64,000 nt of DNA from Silicimonas sp. (GTDB lineage Bacteria; Pseudomonadota; Alphaproteobacteria; Rhodobacterales; Rhodobacteraceae), in NCBI GenBank assembly GCA_022824525.1, contig JAJDZT010000147.1, positions 1 to 64,000 of the forward strand, in the 5' to 3' direction. A program made the translations under genes and the position numbers. Positions 1 to 10,840 of the stretch are shown piece after piece. The notes beneath the pieces were generated by a model. The model saw only the letters and a list, made by a program, of their open reading frames with translations. It made no database searches and was not told the DNA's origin. Numbering within the stretch: position 1 is the stretch's first letter; each line of letters opens with the position of its first letter.

Positions 1-92
1 GGTGTCGGAGGTTGGCGAAAGACTGGGAACGTACCGTGGAAAGCTCAGCGGCCTGGGCGCTCGTCGCCAGTATCCGCCTCGTAACGCGCAGA

Positions 93-341
93 TTAGCAAG
101 ACATTGCCAGGAAACGTAAAACTTTTCGGTCAGGCTCTAAGTCGCTGCCGAAACGTCGCAACTCGTCGCCCTCGAGTGTCACAAGAATGACCTCCGGGCC
201 TTCGTTCGCAATCCAAAGACCGCAAAATGTAGGATCGTATTCGAGGCTCGCGGGGCGGTTCAGATCGTAGCGCCCGGTCTCTACTAGATCGAGTGCGATG
301 GCGGGTGACGCGCAAAGCGCGAGGACAAAAGCCAGTCTCAT
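93..341 (-). CDS. Short ORF with an N-terminal signal-peptide-like stretch; hypothetical secreted protein, possibly truncated or frameshifted
   Basis: ORF MRLAFVLALCASPAIALDLVETGRYDLNRPASLEYDP...; plausible signal peptide, but the C-terminus stops early at 82 aa. Confidence 0.35.
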   Translation of the reverse strand: MRLAFVLALCASPAIALDLVETGRYDLNRPASLEYDPTFCGLWIANEGPEVILVTLEGDELRRFGSDLEPDRKVLRFLAMSC

Positions 342-440
342 TCAATGGATGATAGCGCGAAGTCGAAACGAAGGAAGTGTCATTTGCCAAGTTGCCAAAG
401 TGTCGTTCCCGGCTACATCCCCGTGTCCGAGGGAGTTGAT

Positions 441-1106
441 ATGAAGCGAGCACTTCTGATCGGCGCATCTGGTGGTCTCGGCTCGGCCATCGCCGAAGAA
501 CTGGCACGGCGAGGCTGGCTCGTCACTGGTCTTTCGCGTTCCGTTGACGGTCTCGATGTCACAGATGAGGCATCGATCGAGGCGGTGTTTTCCAACCTTC
601 GGGGTCCATTCCATCTGGTGTTTGTGGCTACAGGAGCCCTTGTCGTGAACGGCTATGAGCCGGAGAAAGCAGTGCGGGATGTCCAGCCGCAAGGCGTCAT
701 TGATCAGATCAAGGTCAACGCTCTTGGACCGATGCTGGTGCTTAAGCATGCATTGGCGTTTCTCCCCAAAAATGAACGTGCGGTCTTTGCGGCACTTTCG
801 GCGCGTGTGGGATCCATCGGCGACAACAGTATTGGTGGATGGCACAGCTACCGGACATCGAAAGCGGCGCTCAATCAATTGATCCACGGCGCAGCCATTG
901 AAATGAAGAGGACGCATAGACAAGCCATAGCCGTGTGCCTCCACCCGGGCACGGTCGAAACACCTTTCACTGCCAAGTATGCCGGACGTCACAAAACGGT
1001 TTCTGCGAAGGTCGCGGCAGACAACTTGACGAACGTCATCGAGGCTTTGGAACCCGAAGATACAGGTGGGTTCTTCGACTATGCGGGCAAGGAGATACCC
1101 TGGTGA
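441..1106 (+). CDS. SDR family NAD(P)-dependent oxidoreductase (C-factor-like)
   Basis: MKRALLIGASGGLGSAIAEELARRGW Rossmann motif and YRTSKAAL catalytic motif; ATG at 441 chosen inside the longer ORF. Confidence 0.85.
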   Translation: MKRALLIGASGGLGSAIAEELARRGWLVTGLSRSVDGLDVTDEASIEAVFSNLRGPFHLVFVATGALVVNGYEPEKAVRDVQPQGVIDQIKVNALGPMLVLKHALAFLPKNERAVFAALSARVGSIGDNSIGGWHSYRTSKAALNQLIHGAAIEMKRTHRQAIAVCLHPGTVETPFTAKYAGRHKTVSAKVAADNLTNVIEALEPEDTGGFFDYAGKEIPW

Positions 1107-2602
1107 GGCTCATTCTCGTCTTGGGTGATCAACTCACCGATACGATTGCCGCGTTGCGTGAAGGCGACCCTGCAAAAGATGTGGTCGTCATGGCGGAGGT
1201 TGCCGACGAGGCTGCTTATGTGCCGCACCACCCGAAGAAGATAGCATTTTGCTTTGCCGCCATGCGTCACTTCGCTGAAGAGTTGCGCGCCGATGGGTGG
1301 ACGGTGGATTATGCCAAGCTGACGGACGGCTTGAAGAGTGTTCCCGAGGCGTTGGTGGCTGCGTCGGAGAGGCACGGGACGACAGAAATCATTGCGACAC
1401 GTCCGGGCGAGTGGCGCTTGATAGGTGCGCTGGAAGGCCTGCCGCTCTCGGTCATGCTTTTGGAAGACGATCGTTTCGTTGCGTCTCATGCTGAGTTCGA
1501 CGCGTGGGCGGAGGGCCGCAAGGAACTTCGCATGGAGTACTTTTACCGAGAGATGCGGCGCAAGAACGGTTTCCTGATGGACGGGGACAAGCCGGAGGGA
1601 GGCAAGTGGAACTTCGACCATAACAATCGAAAATCAGCGCCTGCGTCCGTCGATTTCAGCGGTCCGATGAAGTTCCACCCGGACGATGCGACCGAAGAAG
1701 TTCTGGAGCTTGTGCAAGACCGGTTCGGCGACAACTTTGGGGAGCTTCGTCCCTTTTGGTTCGCGGTGACCCGTGCGGATGCACGCCGTGCGTTGGCGCA
1801 TTTCATATCTGGTGGGCTTGAGAAGTTTGGTGACTTTCAGGACGCCATGATGGCTGAAGAGCGTTTCCTTTGGCACTCGGTTCTTTCGATGTACTTGAAT
1901 GCGGGTCTTCTTGACCCGATCGAAATCTGCGAGGCGGCGGAAACAGCCTATCGCGACGGAGCCGCGCCGATCAACGCGGTTGAAGGCTTCATTCGGCAAA
2001 TCATTGGATGGCGCGAATACATGCGCGGCATCTATTTTCGTGAAGGGCCGGACTATGTGCAGAGGAATTCTCTCGACCATCGTCGTAAGCTGCCCGCATT
2101 TTTCTGGACTGGCGAAACCGGTATGCGTTGCGTCGCAAAGGCCGTCGAGCAAACGAGGGATGAAGCCTATGCCCACCACATCCAGCGTTTGATGGTTACG
2201 GGCAACTTTGCCCTCTTGGCTGGAATTGATCCGTTCGAAGTGCACGAGTGGTACCTTGCCGTCTACGCGGATGCGTATGAATGGGTGGAGGCACCGAATG
2301 TCATCGGCATGAGTCAGTTTGCTGATGGAGGTATCGTTGGCTCAAAGCCGTATGTTTCGTCCGGAAACTACATCGACCGAATGTCCGACTACTGCTCGGA
2401 CTGTGAGTATTCTGTGAAAACAAAGGTCGGCGACGGAGCGTGCCCGTTTAATCTCTTGTACTGGGAGTTTCTCAACCGGCATCGAACCCGTTTCGAGAAA
2501 AACCCACGTATGGCGCAGATGTATCGGACATGGGACCGGATGGACGAAGGAAAACGTGCCCGCATTCTGGAGGAGGCGGGCACGTTTCTGGAGACGCTGT
2601 AG
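1103..2602 (+). CDS. Cryptochrome/photolyase family protein, FeS-BCP/prokaryotic (6-4) photolyase type
   Basis: LILVLGDQLT start, GWREYMRGIYF and SYISGNYI-type motifs, C-terminal YCSDCEYSVKTKVGDGACPFNLLYWEFL cysteine cluster; GTG start at 1103 overlaps the upstream stop. Confidence 0.9.
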   Translation: MRLILVLGDQLTDTIAALREGDPAKDVVVMAEVADEAAYVPHHPKKIAFCFAAMRHFAEELRADGWTVDYAKLTDGLKSVPEALVAASERHGTTEIIATRPGEWRLIGALEGLPLSVMLLEDDRFVASHAEFDAWAEGRKELRMEYFYREMRRKNGFLMDGDKPEGGKWNFDHNNRKSAPASVDFSGPMKFHPDDATEEVLELVQDRFGDNFGELRPFWFAVTRADARRALAHFISGGLEKFGDFQDAMMAEERFLWHSVLSMYLNAGLLDPIEICEAAETAYRDGAAPINAVEGFIRQIIGWREYMRGIYFREGPDYVQRNSLDHRRKLPAFFWTGETGMRCVAKAVEQTRDEAYAHHIQRLMVTGNFALLAGIDPFEVHEWYLAVYADAYEWVEAPNVIGMSQFADGGIVGSKPYVSSGNYIDRMSDYCSDCEYSVKTKVGDGACPFNLLYWEFLNRHRTRFEKNPRMAQMYRTWDRMDEGKRARILEEAGTFLETL

Positions 2603-2608
2603 CATGCG

Positions 2609-2779
2609 TCAGGGGTGGGGTTTGCCGTCGGACCTTCCTTTGCCGAGTTCCTCCCCAAAAATGTCAACGAACTCGATCCGCTCGGTAACATGTTGCCGGT
2701 AGGTTTTCCCGACAAATGGGTTGGGCTCGCCTTCCATCCGCCAGGCTCTGAAACTTTTGAGCCTAAAGGACGTCAGCAT
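2609..2779 (-). CDS. Small hypothetical protein (56 aa), tentative
   Basis: ORF ...MLTSFRLKSFRAWRMEGEPNPFVGKTYRQHVTERIEFVDIFGEELGKGRSDGKPHP looks protein-like; no family recognised. Confidence 0.3.
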   Translation of the reverse strand: MLTSFRLKSFRAWRMEGEPNPFVGKTYRQHVTERIEFVDIFGEELGKGRSDGKPHP

Positions 2780-3042
2780 AAAATAGACGTATCGAAATAT
2801 TGCCGAACGACTCGAAAGGTCTGACGCAGTTAGTCTAAACATCACATACTCTTCAAAAACTACGCACAGTTGCATGCAGCTAACACACCCTATGGTTGTG
2901 TCACTGACAATGGGCGAAAGTGAGGCATTTCGCGGCTATTTCTCGGATGTTTAGTTAACTGAAGGTTAACACCACAGTGCTGGCAGAGATCGTCGTGCTG
3001 GGCCGATGGGCCACGGCAACGGGGCCCCGCGTCTCCAGAAAC

Positions 3043-3072
3043 TTGACTGCGGAGGACGTGCACCCCTAATCT
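3043..3072 (+). promoter_or_regulatory. Candidate sigma70-type promoter for the LacI-family regulator
   Basis: TTGACT (3043-3048), 18-bp spacer, TAATCT (3067-3072), about 110 bp upstream of the regulator start. Confidence 0.3.
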
Positions 3073-3179
3073 GCCAACGCATTGACGGGCGTAAAGTTTT
3101 GTTTCTGTGATGTTGGCGCGAGCACAATACGGAGCGATGGCGGCGCGCCCCGGATGAGGATACCCAATCGGGCTTGGAG

Positions 3180-4214
3180 ATGAGCGGCAAAAAGATAAAA
3201 AACATGGAAGAGTTCGCTGCCGCGGCGGGCATCTCGCGCCCGACGGTGTCGAAGTATTTCAATGATCCGGACAGCGTTAAAGTCAAAACCCGCGCCATCA
3301 TCGAGGCCGCGCTCGAGAAGCATGACTATCGCCCGAACATCTTCGCAATGAACCAGAATCGGCGATTGACGAAGAACATCGGGATCGTTGTGCCATACTT
3401 GGCTGATCCATTCTTCGGAGAAATCGCGCGTGTCATCGAACAGCGTTGCATTCAGGCGGGCTTCTGGCCGATCCTCTTCAGTTCCCATGGCGAGCAGTCG
3501 GTTGAGCGGGACATACTGGAAAGCTTGCGTGGTCTAAAGCCTGCAGGAGTGTTGCTTGCTCCGCTTGGTCGGGCCTCCGATCAGTTGGCGATCGAAAAGT
3601 TTTGCCGCGACGTACCGACGGTACTGTTCGACAGTAACATTGAAGGTGTCGGAGAGGCTTTTGTGGGCTCTGACAACTTCAGTTTTGTGTCCCAAACCGT
3701 CGAATACATCACGCGAGACGGTGATCCGCCAAGTTTCTTCGAGATGCGTACGCCCGCCAATCCGAACGCGAACAAGCGGCGGATAGCTTATGTTCAGATG
3801 ATGGAGAGACTTGGTTTCGAGCCACATATCATTCGTGCGGAGGGCGAGGGCTGGGCGTTTGAAGAAATCGGAAAGCAAGGAGCGCATCAAGCATTCGAGA
3901 CCGGTGAGATGACTGGGCGATCGACAATTGTGTGCAGCAACGATCGTTTGGCCATCGGTTTTCTTGCTGCGTGTTTTGAACGTGGAGTGACCGTTGGGCG
4001 GGAGCCGGGTTCCATGTTGCGGGTCGCTTCAAACGACGATCATCCGTTCTCCAGATTCACCTGCCCGTCGTTGACGACGGCGGCACACGACTATGAGCGG
4101 GTCTCGAATCAGAGTGTCGAAACCCTCTTTGAGTTGATCGAGAGTGGCGGTCATTTCCGAGAGCGTCGCGAGATTCTCTTCCCCGCAAGGCTTGTTTTAC
4201 GGGCGTCTGCTTAA
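3180..4214 (+). CDS. LacI family transcriptional regulator
   Basis: N-terminal HTH MEEFAAAAGISRPTVSKYFNDPDSVKVKTRAIIEAALEKHDYRPN plus periplasmic-binding-like domain; directly upstream of the polyol ABC operon. Confidence 0.9.
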   Translation: MSGKKIKNMEEFAAAAGISRPTVSKYFNDPDSVKVKTRAIIEAALEKHDYRPNIFAMNQNRRLTKNIGIVVPYLADPFFGEIARVIEQRCIQAGFWPILFSSHGEQSVERDILESLRGLKPAGVLLAPLGRASDQLAIEKFCRDVPTVLFDSNIEGVGEAFVGSDNFSFVSQTVEYITRDGDPPSFFEMRTPANPNANKRRIAYVQMMERLGFEPHIIRAEGEGWAFEEIGKQGAHQAFETGEMTGRSTIVCSNDRLAIGFLAACFERGVTVGREPGSMLRVASNDDHPFSRFTCPSLTTAAHDYERVSNQSVETLFELIESGGHFRERREILFPARLVLRASA

Positions 4215-4303
4215 AAATTTGCGCGCGTAAAAAACTTCTTGATCGTATTTCAATGTTGCTGTTAACCTGACGGAAGGTTTCCAACACCAAGGGAGGACAT
4301 TGG

Positions 4304-5608
4304 ATGACCTTTAAGGCTTATCTGGCCTCGGCGACTGCTGTTTCGATTTGCGTAGGCAGCGCCGCATTCGCCGAGCAACTTACAATCGCAACAGTGAACA
4401 ACGGCGATATGATCCGTATGCAGGGCTATACGGACGACTTCACCGCCAAAACCGGTCACACCGTCGAGTGGGTCACGCTGGAAGAGAACGTTCTTCGCCA
4501 GCGTGTCACGACTGACATCACCACCAAAGGTGGCCAGTTCGACATCATGACCATCGGCATGTACGAAGCGCCGATCTGGGGTGCGAACGGCTGGCTCGTT
4601 CCGCTTGATGATCTTTCCGCTGAATACGACGTTGATGACATCCTGCCCGCAATGGCAGGTGGTCTGAGCCATGACGGCACGCTCTATGCGGCACCGTTCT
4701 ACGGCGAAAGCTCGATGATCATGTATCGCACAGACCTCATGGAAGCCGCTGGCATGGACATGCCGGACGCGCCGACATGGGACTTCATCCGCGAAGCTGC
4801 GGCTGCGATGACCGATCGGGACAACGAGATCAACGGCATTTGCCTTCGCGGCAAGGCTGGTTGGGGTGAAGGCGGCGCTTTCATCACTGCGATGTCCAAC
4901 TCCTTCGGCGCGCGCTGGTTCGACGAAGACTGGAACGCAACGTTTGATGGCGACGCTTGGAAGAACACGCTTGAGTTCTTCGTCGGCATGATGAACGAAT
5001 CCGGTCCGGCCGGTTATGCCACGAACGGCTTCAACGAAAACCTGTCGCTCTTCCAGCAAGGCAAGTGTGGCATGTGGATCGACGCAACTGTTGCGGCATC
5101 GTTCGTGACCAACCCGAACGACTCGACTGTCGCTGACAGCGTCGGCTTCGCTCTGGCGCCGGACACTGGTCTTGGCAAGCGTTCGAACTGGCTTTGGGCC
5201 TGGGCACTGGCTGTTCCGGCTGGCACCCAGAAAGAAGCTGCGGCTAAAGCCTTCATCGAGTGGGCAACGTCGAAAGAGTACATCGAACTCGTCGCCGCCA
5301 ATGAAGGTTGGGCAAACGTCCCACCGGGTGCACGTCAGTCACTTTACGACAACCCAGAGTACCAGAAGGTGCCTTTCGCACAGATGACGCTGGACTCGAT
5401 CCTGTCCGCTGACCCGAACGACTCGACCGTGGAACCGTCGCCTTACGTCGGCATCCAGTTCGCGGCTATTCCGGAATTCGCAGGCATTGCGACGGAAGTC
5501 AGCCAGGAGTTCTCGGCGGTATATGCCGGGCAGCAGTCGGTGGACGAGGCGCTCGCAAAGGCGCAGGCGATCACCAACGAAGCTATGGAAGCCGCGGGTT
5601 ACCGCTAG
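4304..5608 (+). CDS. smoE: Sugar/polyol ABC transporter substrate-binding protein (sorbitol/mannitol type)
   Basis: Signal peptide and extracellular solute-binding family 1 sequence; first gene of a smoEFGK-smoS-mtlK order. Confidence 0.85.
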   Translation: MTFKAYLASATAVSICVGSAAFAEQLTIATVNNGDMIRMQGYTDDFTAKTGHTVEWVTLEENVLRQRVTTDITTKGGQFDIMTIGMYEAPIWGANGWLVPLDDLSAEYDVDDILPAMAGGLSHDGTLYAAPFYGESSMIMYRTDLMEAAGMDMPDAPTWDFIREAAAAMTDRDNEINGICLRGKAGWGEGGAFITAMSNSFGARWFDEDWNATFDGDAWKNTLEFFVGMMNESGPAGYATNGFNENLSLFQQGKCGMWIDATVAASFVTNPNDSTVADSVGFALAPDTGLGKRSNWLWAWALAVPAGTQKEAAAKAFIEWATSKEYIELVAANEGWANVPPGARQSLYDNPEYQKVPFAQMTLDSILSADPNDSTVEPSPYVGIQFAAIPEFAGIATEVSQEFSAVYAGQQSVDEALAKAQAITNEAMEAAGYR

Positions 5609-5622
5609 GGCCTCCTCCCAGC

Positions 5623-5653
5623 TCGGAAGGCGGCGTTGACCGTCGCCTTCCGA
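5623..5653 (+). promoter_or_regulatory. Stable intercistronic stem-loop after the substrate-binding protein gene
   Basis: TCGGAAGGCGGCG-TTGAC-CGTCGCCTTCCGA: 13-bp stem (one G:T pair), 5-nt loop, no following T-run. Confidence 0.7.
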
Positions 5654-5729
5654 CGCAATTCTCGTGTATCATTCGTAAACGCGGTCAGTTACGGACCAAT
5701 TCGCCTGCGTCAGGGGGAGGACTTGCGTT

Positions 5730-6596
5730 ATGGCAACTCAGCATTCGCGTTCCGCAGCACGACTGATGATGGCACCGGCCGTTTTCCTGCTCCTCGTCTG
5801 GATGCTCGTGCCGCTTTCCATGACACTTTGGTTTTCCTTCCGGCGCTTCCTGCCGCTTCGTGGAGGTGATCAGGGGTTTGTCGGATTTGAGAATTACACG
5901 CGGTTCGTCTCGTCGAGTTCTTTCTGGCCTGCAGTTCAAACAACGCTGATCATTGTTGTCGGTATTCTGATCATCACGGTTTGCTTTGGCATCCTTCTGT
6001 CCCTGTTGCTGGATCAGCCGATGTGGGGACAGGGGATTGTCCGCATTCTTGTCATCGCGCCGTTCTTCGTGATGCCAACCGTGTCGGCGCTGGTCTGGAA
6101 GAACATGTTCATGGATCCGGTGAACGGATTGCTCGCCCATCTCTGGCGGTTCTTCGGGGCTGACCCGGTGGTGTGGTTGAGCGATGTTCCAATCTTCTCC
6201 ATCGTGATGATCGTATCGTGGCAGTGGCTACCCTTCGCGACACTGATCTTGTTGACGGCCATCCAATCGCTTGACAGCGAGCAGCTTGAGGCAGCCGAAA
6301 TGGATGGCGCACCGGTGTTGAAGCGGTTCTGGTTCATCATCCTGCCGCATCTGAGCCGAGCGATCACGATCGTGATCCTGATCCAGACGATCTTCCTTCT
6401 CTCGATTTTTGCGGAGATCTTCGTGACCACAGGCGGTGCCTTTGGAACGCGAACACTGACCTACCTGATCTTCCAGCGGGTTCTTGAGAGCCAGAATGTT
6501 GGCCTTGGATCGGCTGGGGGTGTCTACGCCATCATTCTCGCCAACATTGTCGCGCTTTTCCTGATGCGCATCGTTGGTAAGAACTTGGACGCTTGA
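5730..6596 (+). CDS. smoF: Polyol ABC transporter permease
   Basis: Multiple TM segments and EAAxxDGA loop (LEAAEMDGAPVLKRFWFIILPHL). Confidence 0.85.
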   Translation: MATQHSRSAARLMMAPAVFLLLVWMLVPLSMTLWFSFRRFLPLRGGDQGFVGFENYTRFVSSSSFWPAVQTTLIIVVGILIITVCFGILLSLLLDQPMWGQGIVRILVIAPFFVMPTVSALVWKNMFMDPVNGLLAHLWRFFGADPVVWLSDVPIFSIVMIVSWQWLPFATLILLTAIQSLDSEQLEAAEMDGAPVLKRFWFIILPHLSRAITIVILIQTIFLLSIFAEIFVTTGGAFGTRTLTYLIFQRVLESQNVGLGSAGGVYAIILANIVALFLMRIVGKNLDA

Positions 6597-6609
6597 GGAG
6601 GGACGAGGA

Positions 6610-7440
6610 ATGGCACGCGCAGTTACGTCTCAAAGAAAAGCGATCAATACCGTTGTGGCCTGGGCCATCGGATTGCTGATCTTCTTCCCGATCCTCTGGA
6701 CAATCCTGACCAGCTTCAAGACGGAGGCGCAGGCGATTGCCAGCCCGCCGATCTTCCTCAACTTCGACTGGACGCTTGAGAATTACGCGGTGGTTCAGGA
6801 GCGGTCGAATTACATGCGGTTCCTCTGGAACTCGGTCATCATCGCTGGCGGTTCGACATTGCTCGGTGTTTTGATTGCGGTCCCGGCGGCTTGGTCGATG
6901 GCTTTTGTTCCGTCGAAGCGGACGAAGGATATTCTGCTCTGGATGCTCTCCACGAAGATGCTTCCAGCGGTGGGTGTGCTCTACCCGATTTATCTGCTGT
7001 TCATTCAGCTGGGCCTTCTCGACAGCCGCGCCGGTCTGGTCATTGTTATTATGCTGATCAACCTGCCGATCATTGTCTGGATGCTATACACCTACTTCCG
7101 CGAAATACCGGGTGAGATCCTCGAGGCGGCGCGGATGGATGGGGCAACTTTGCGCGAAGAAATCATCTACGTGCTGACACCCATGGCCATACCGGGGATC
7201 GCATCGACCATCCTCTTGAACTTCATCCTGGCATGGAACGAGGCCTTCTGGACGCTCAACCTGACGGCTGTGAACGCGGCGCCGCTCACCGCCTTCATCG
7301 CCAGTTATTCGAGCCCGGAAGGCCTCTTCTTTGCAAAGCTTAGCGCGGCCTCAACAATGGCTATTGCGCCAATCCTGATACTTGGCTGGTTCAGCCAGAA
7401 ACAACTCGTCCGAGGCCTGACCTTCGGCGCGGTGAAATAG
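6610..7440 (+). CDS. smoG: Carbohydrate ABC transporter permease
   Basis: [25 protein letters not shown] permease signature; start at 6610 inside the longer ORF. Confidence 0.85.
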   Translation: MARAVTSQRKAINTVVAWAIGLLIFFPILWTILTSFKTEAQAIASPPIFLNFDWTLENYAVVQERSNYMRFLWNSVIIAGGSTLLGVLIAVPAAWSMAFVPSKRTKDILLWMLSTKMLPAVGVLYPIYLLFIQLGLLDSRAGLVIVIMLINLPIIVWMLYTYFREIPGEILEAARMDGATLREEIIYVLTPMAIPGIASTILLNFILAWNEAFWTLNLTAVNAAPLTAFIASYSSPEGLFFAKLSAASTMAIAPILILGWFSQKQLVRGLTFGAVK

Positions 7441-7451
7441 GGAGACGATCC

Positions 7452-8459
7452 GTGGGACGCATTACGCTTGAGAAAGTCTCGAAGAGATTCGGAGATGTGG
7501 AAGTTATCCCGCCGCTGGACCTTGAGATCGACGAAGGGGAGTTCGTGGTCTTCGTTGGTCCGTCGGGATGCGGAAAGTCCACGCTCCTGCGGTTGATCGC
7601 GGGGCTGGAGGATGTGACGTCAGGCAAGGTCGTGATCGACGGCGAAGACGCGACCAGGGTGCCGCCAGCGAAGCGTGGACTGGCGATGGTGTTCCAGTCC
7701 TATGCGCTCTACCCGCATATGACGGTGCGGAAGAATATCGCGTTTCCGATGCGGATGGCGAAGATACCCGAAGACGAACAGAAGCGCCGCATCGAACAGG
7801 CGGCCGCGGCCCTGAACCTGACCGACTATCTTGATCGGCGTCCGGGTCAATTGTCTGGCGGTCAGCGGCAGCGTGTTGCCATCGGGCGTGCCATCGTGCG
7901 CGAACCGGCTGCGTTTCTGTTCGATGAACCGCTGTCGAATCTGGATGCAGCATTGCGCGTCGGAATGAGGTTGGAAATCAGCGAACTTCACAAACGCCTA
8001 GAGACTACAATGATCTATGTTACTCACGATCAGGTCGAGGCGATGACCATGGCAGACAAGATCGTCGTTCTGCGGGCGGGTCATATCGAGCAGGTCGGTT
8101 CACCACTAGAGCTATATCACAATCCGCAAAATGTCTTTGTGGCTGGCTTCATCGGATCGCCCAAAATGAATCTCATCGAAGGTGAAGAGGCGGCAAAGCA
8201 CAATGCCCATACGATCGGTATTCGGCCGGAGCATATCGATGTGTCTCGTGATGGCGGCGGAGTTTGGTCCGGTCGGGTCGGTGTGGCCGAACACCTCGGA
8301 TCGGATACGTTCTTCCATATTCACGAAACTGGGTTGGCCGAGACAATCACGGTTCGTGCGCCGGGAGAAGTTCAGTTCAAGCACGGTGATCAGATTGGAC
8401 TGACCCCTCGCGCGGACCTTGTGCACAAGTTTGATGCGGAAGGACTGCGGATCGTATGA
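7452..8459 (+). CDS. smoK: ABC transporter ATP-binding protein (MalK/UgpC family)
   Basis: Walker [36 protein letters not shown]-terminal TOBE-like region. Confidence 0.92.
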   Translation: MGRITLEKVSKRFGDVEVIPPLDLEIDEGEFVVFVGPSGCGKSTLLRLIAGLEDVTSGKVVIDGEDATRVPPAKRGLAMVFQSYALYPHMTVRKNIAFPMRMAKIPEDEQKRRIEQAAAALNLTDYLDRRPGQLSGGQRQRVAIGRAIVREPAAFLFDEPLSNLDAALRVGMRLEISELHKRLETTMIYVTHDQVEAMTMADKIVVLRAGHIEQVGSPLELYHNPQNVFVAGFIGSPKMNLIEGEEAAKHNAHTIGIRPEHIDVSRDGGGVWSGRVGVAEHLGSDTFFHIHETGLAETITVRAPGEVQFKHGDQIGLTPRADLVHKFDAEGLRIV

Positions 8460-9229
8460 CGCGCTTGGACGGCAAAGCGGCGCTGATTACTGGCGCGGCT
8501 CGGGGTATCGGACGTGCGTTCGCCGAAGCTTACGTGCGGGAGGGCGCGCGCGTTGCAATTGCTGATATCGACATCGCCAGAGCACGTGAAACCGCAGCTG
8601 AGATCGGTGCCTCCGCGATTGCCGTCGAGATGGATGTGACGTCTCAGGAAAGCATTGCTTTTGGCGTGGCTTCGACTGTTGAGAGCTTTGGTGGGATCGA
8701 CATTTTGATAAACAACGCGGCGATTTTCTCCGCCGCACCAATTGTCGAGATCGACCGCAGGGACTACCAGCGTGTCTTTGATATTAACGTTTCGGGCACA
8801 CTCTTCACAATGCAGGCGGTTGCGAAACACATGATGGACCGTGCTAAAGGCGGCAAGATTATCAACATGGCAAGTCAGGCCGGACGTCGCGGCGAAGCGC
8901 TTGTCGCAGTGTATTGCGCGACGAAGGCTGCCGTTATCTCTTTAACGCAATCAGCTGGTTTGAACCTAATCGAGCATGGCATCAACGTGAATGCAATTGC
9001 GCCGGGCGTCGTTGATGGTGAACATTGGGATGGCGTTGACGCTTTTTTTGCGAAGTATGAAAACAAGGCGCCTGGTCAGAAAAAAAGGGAAGTAGGCGAA
9101 GGTGTTCCGTTCGGCCGGATGGGAGTGCCGGAAGATCTGACAGGGATGGCGGTCTTCCTGGCAAGCTCGGAGTCGGACTACATCGTCGCTCAGTGTTACA
9201 ATGTGGATGGTGGCCAGTGGATGAGCTAA
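8456..9229 (+). CDS. smoS: SDR family sorbitol dehydrogenase (L-iditol 2-dehydrogenase type)
   Basis: [52 protein letters not shown]; position in the smo operon; 4-bp ATGA overlap with smoK. Confidence 0.88.
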   Translation: MTRLDGKAALITGAARGIGRAFAEAYVREGARVAIADIDIARARETAAEIGASAIAVEMDVTSQESIAFGVASTVESFGGIDILINNAAIFSAAPIVEIDRRDYQRVFDINVSGTLFTMQAVAKHMMDRAKGGKIINMASQAGRRGEALVAVYCATKAAVISLTQSAGLNLIEHGINVNAIAPGVVDGEHWDGVDAFFAKYENKAPGQKKREVGEGVPFGRMGVPEDLTGMAVFLASSESDYIVAQCYNVDGGQWMS

Positions 9230-10698
9230 CGGCGCTTTCGAATGCGACGCTCGCAGAATTGCCGGACGATGTCCGGGTTCCTCGTTACGACCGTTCGACA
9301 CTGAAACCGGGTATTGTTCATATCGGTCTCGGTAATTTTCATCGTGCCCACCAAGCCTGGTATCTTCACCGGCTCATGGATGAGGGTCTTGCGCACGATT
9401 GGGCAATTGTTGGGGCGGGCGTTCGAGAGGCTGATGTCGCACAGCGGGAGAGACTTCTGAAGCAGGACTGTCTGACGACGCTTATCGAACTTGATCCTTC
9501 CGGAAGCTCCGCTGAAGTGACGGGGGCGATGATCGATTTTATACCTGTTGAAGCCGGCAACGCTGCGTTGATAGCCCAAATGGCTGATCCATCCATTCGT
9601 ATTGTCGCGCTTACGGTTACCGAGGGCGGCTATTTCATATTGCCAGATGGGGCCTTCGACACTGATCACCCAGACATCCGCCATGATGCGAACAACCCGG
9701 CTACGCCACGGACGGCATTTGGAGCGATGGTTGCCGCTTTGCGGATGCGGCGAAGCTCAGGTGTAGGTCCGTTCAGTGGCCTATGTTGCGATAACTTGCA
9801 GGGCAACGGCGCGATCCTGCGACAAACTGTTGTTTCGCTTGCGCGCATGTCGGACCCGGACTTGGCGGATTGGATTGAGCAGCACTGTAGTTTTCCGAAT
9901 TCCATGGTGGATTGCATTGTGCCAGCGACCGGACCGAAGGAACTCGACTTGGTTCGCAAGTGCTTTGGTATCGCGGATGCAGCCCCGGTCACGCATGAGA
10001 ATTTTCGGCAATGGGTCATTGAAGATGACTTCTGCGCTGGGCGACCGGATTGGGACAGGGCAGGTGCGACGTTTTCCGATCGGGTCCACGACTTTGAGTT
10101 GATGAAGCTCCGCATCCTAAATGCTGGTCATCAGTTGTTAGCCAATGCGGGTGAATTGCTTTCGGTCGAAACGATATCCGGCTGCATGGAGCATCGCGCG
10201 ATAAGAGACTTCTTCGGTAAAGTTCTGCGAGATGAGATCGAGCCTGAGGTCAAGCCCGTACCAGGCATGACACCTGCGGGTTACGTTGATTTGATCGAGA
10301 GGCGGTTTTCCAACCCGAGAATCGTCGACACAACACGACGCGTGGCGTTTGATGGCACCTCTCGCCATCCTGGCTTTTTGCATCCAACGATCCGCGAGCG
10401 CCAGGAAGCAGGCAAGGACATTCAGGGGCTCGCACTGGCTGAGGCCATCTGGGCAAGGATGTGTGCTGGCCAACGCGAAGATGGCAGCAGCATCGAGGCG
10501 AACGATCCTCATTGGGACTTGCTAATTGCGACCGCGCATGTGGCGAAGGAGCGCCCTGAAGCGTGGCTACAGTTGACGCAATTCTATGGTGGGCTTGGAA
10601 CCAACAACGCTTTTTCGGATGCTTTTGCACATTGGCTGGGGCTGATCTGGTCTGACGGAACGGAGAATGCGCTTCGGGCATACGTCCGAGGTTCCTGA
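9217..10698 (+). CDS. mtlK: Mannitol 2-dehydrogenase (mannitol dehydrogenase family)
   Basis: IVHIGLGNFHRAHQAWYLHRLMDEG and KLRILNAGHQLLA motifs; GTG at 9217 overlaps smoS. Confidence 0.88.
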   Translation: MDELTALSNATLAELPDDVRVPRYDRSTLKPGIVHIGLGNFHRAHQAWYLHRLMDEGLAHDWAIVGAGVREADVAQRERLLKQDCLTTLIELDPSGSSAEVTGAMIDFIPVEAGNAALIAQMADPSIRIVALTVTEGGYFILPDGAFDTDHPDIRHDANNPATPRTAFGAMVAALRMRRSSGVGPFSGLCCDNLQGNGAILRQTVVSLARMSDPDLADWIEQHCSFPNSMVDCIVPATGPKELDLVRKCFGIADAAPVTHENFRQWVIEDDFCAGRPDWDRAGATFSDRVHDFELMKLRILNAGHQLLANAGELLSVETISGCMEHRAIRDFFGKVLRDEIEPEVKPVPGMTPAGYVDLIERRFSNPRIVDTTRRVAFDGTSRHPGFLHPTIRERQEAGKDIQGLALAEAIWARMCAGQREDGSSIEANDPHWDLLIATAHVAKERPEAWLQLTQFYGGLGTNNAFSDAFAHWLGLIWSDGTENALRAYVRGS

Positions 10699-10840
10699 GC
10701 GGCTTTTAGGATTTTCTCTGTTCCGAAAAGTGTCTGCATAGGCTGAAGCCGACCTTTGCGTGAAATGTGATTTTCCGTTTGGTTGGTCAGACATGGCATC
10801 TCAATTCTGTCCAATCCCCGAACTTCGCTGGACGCTAGGC

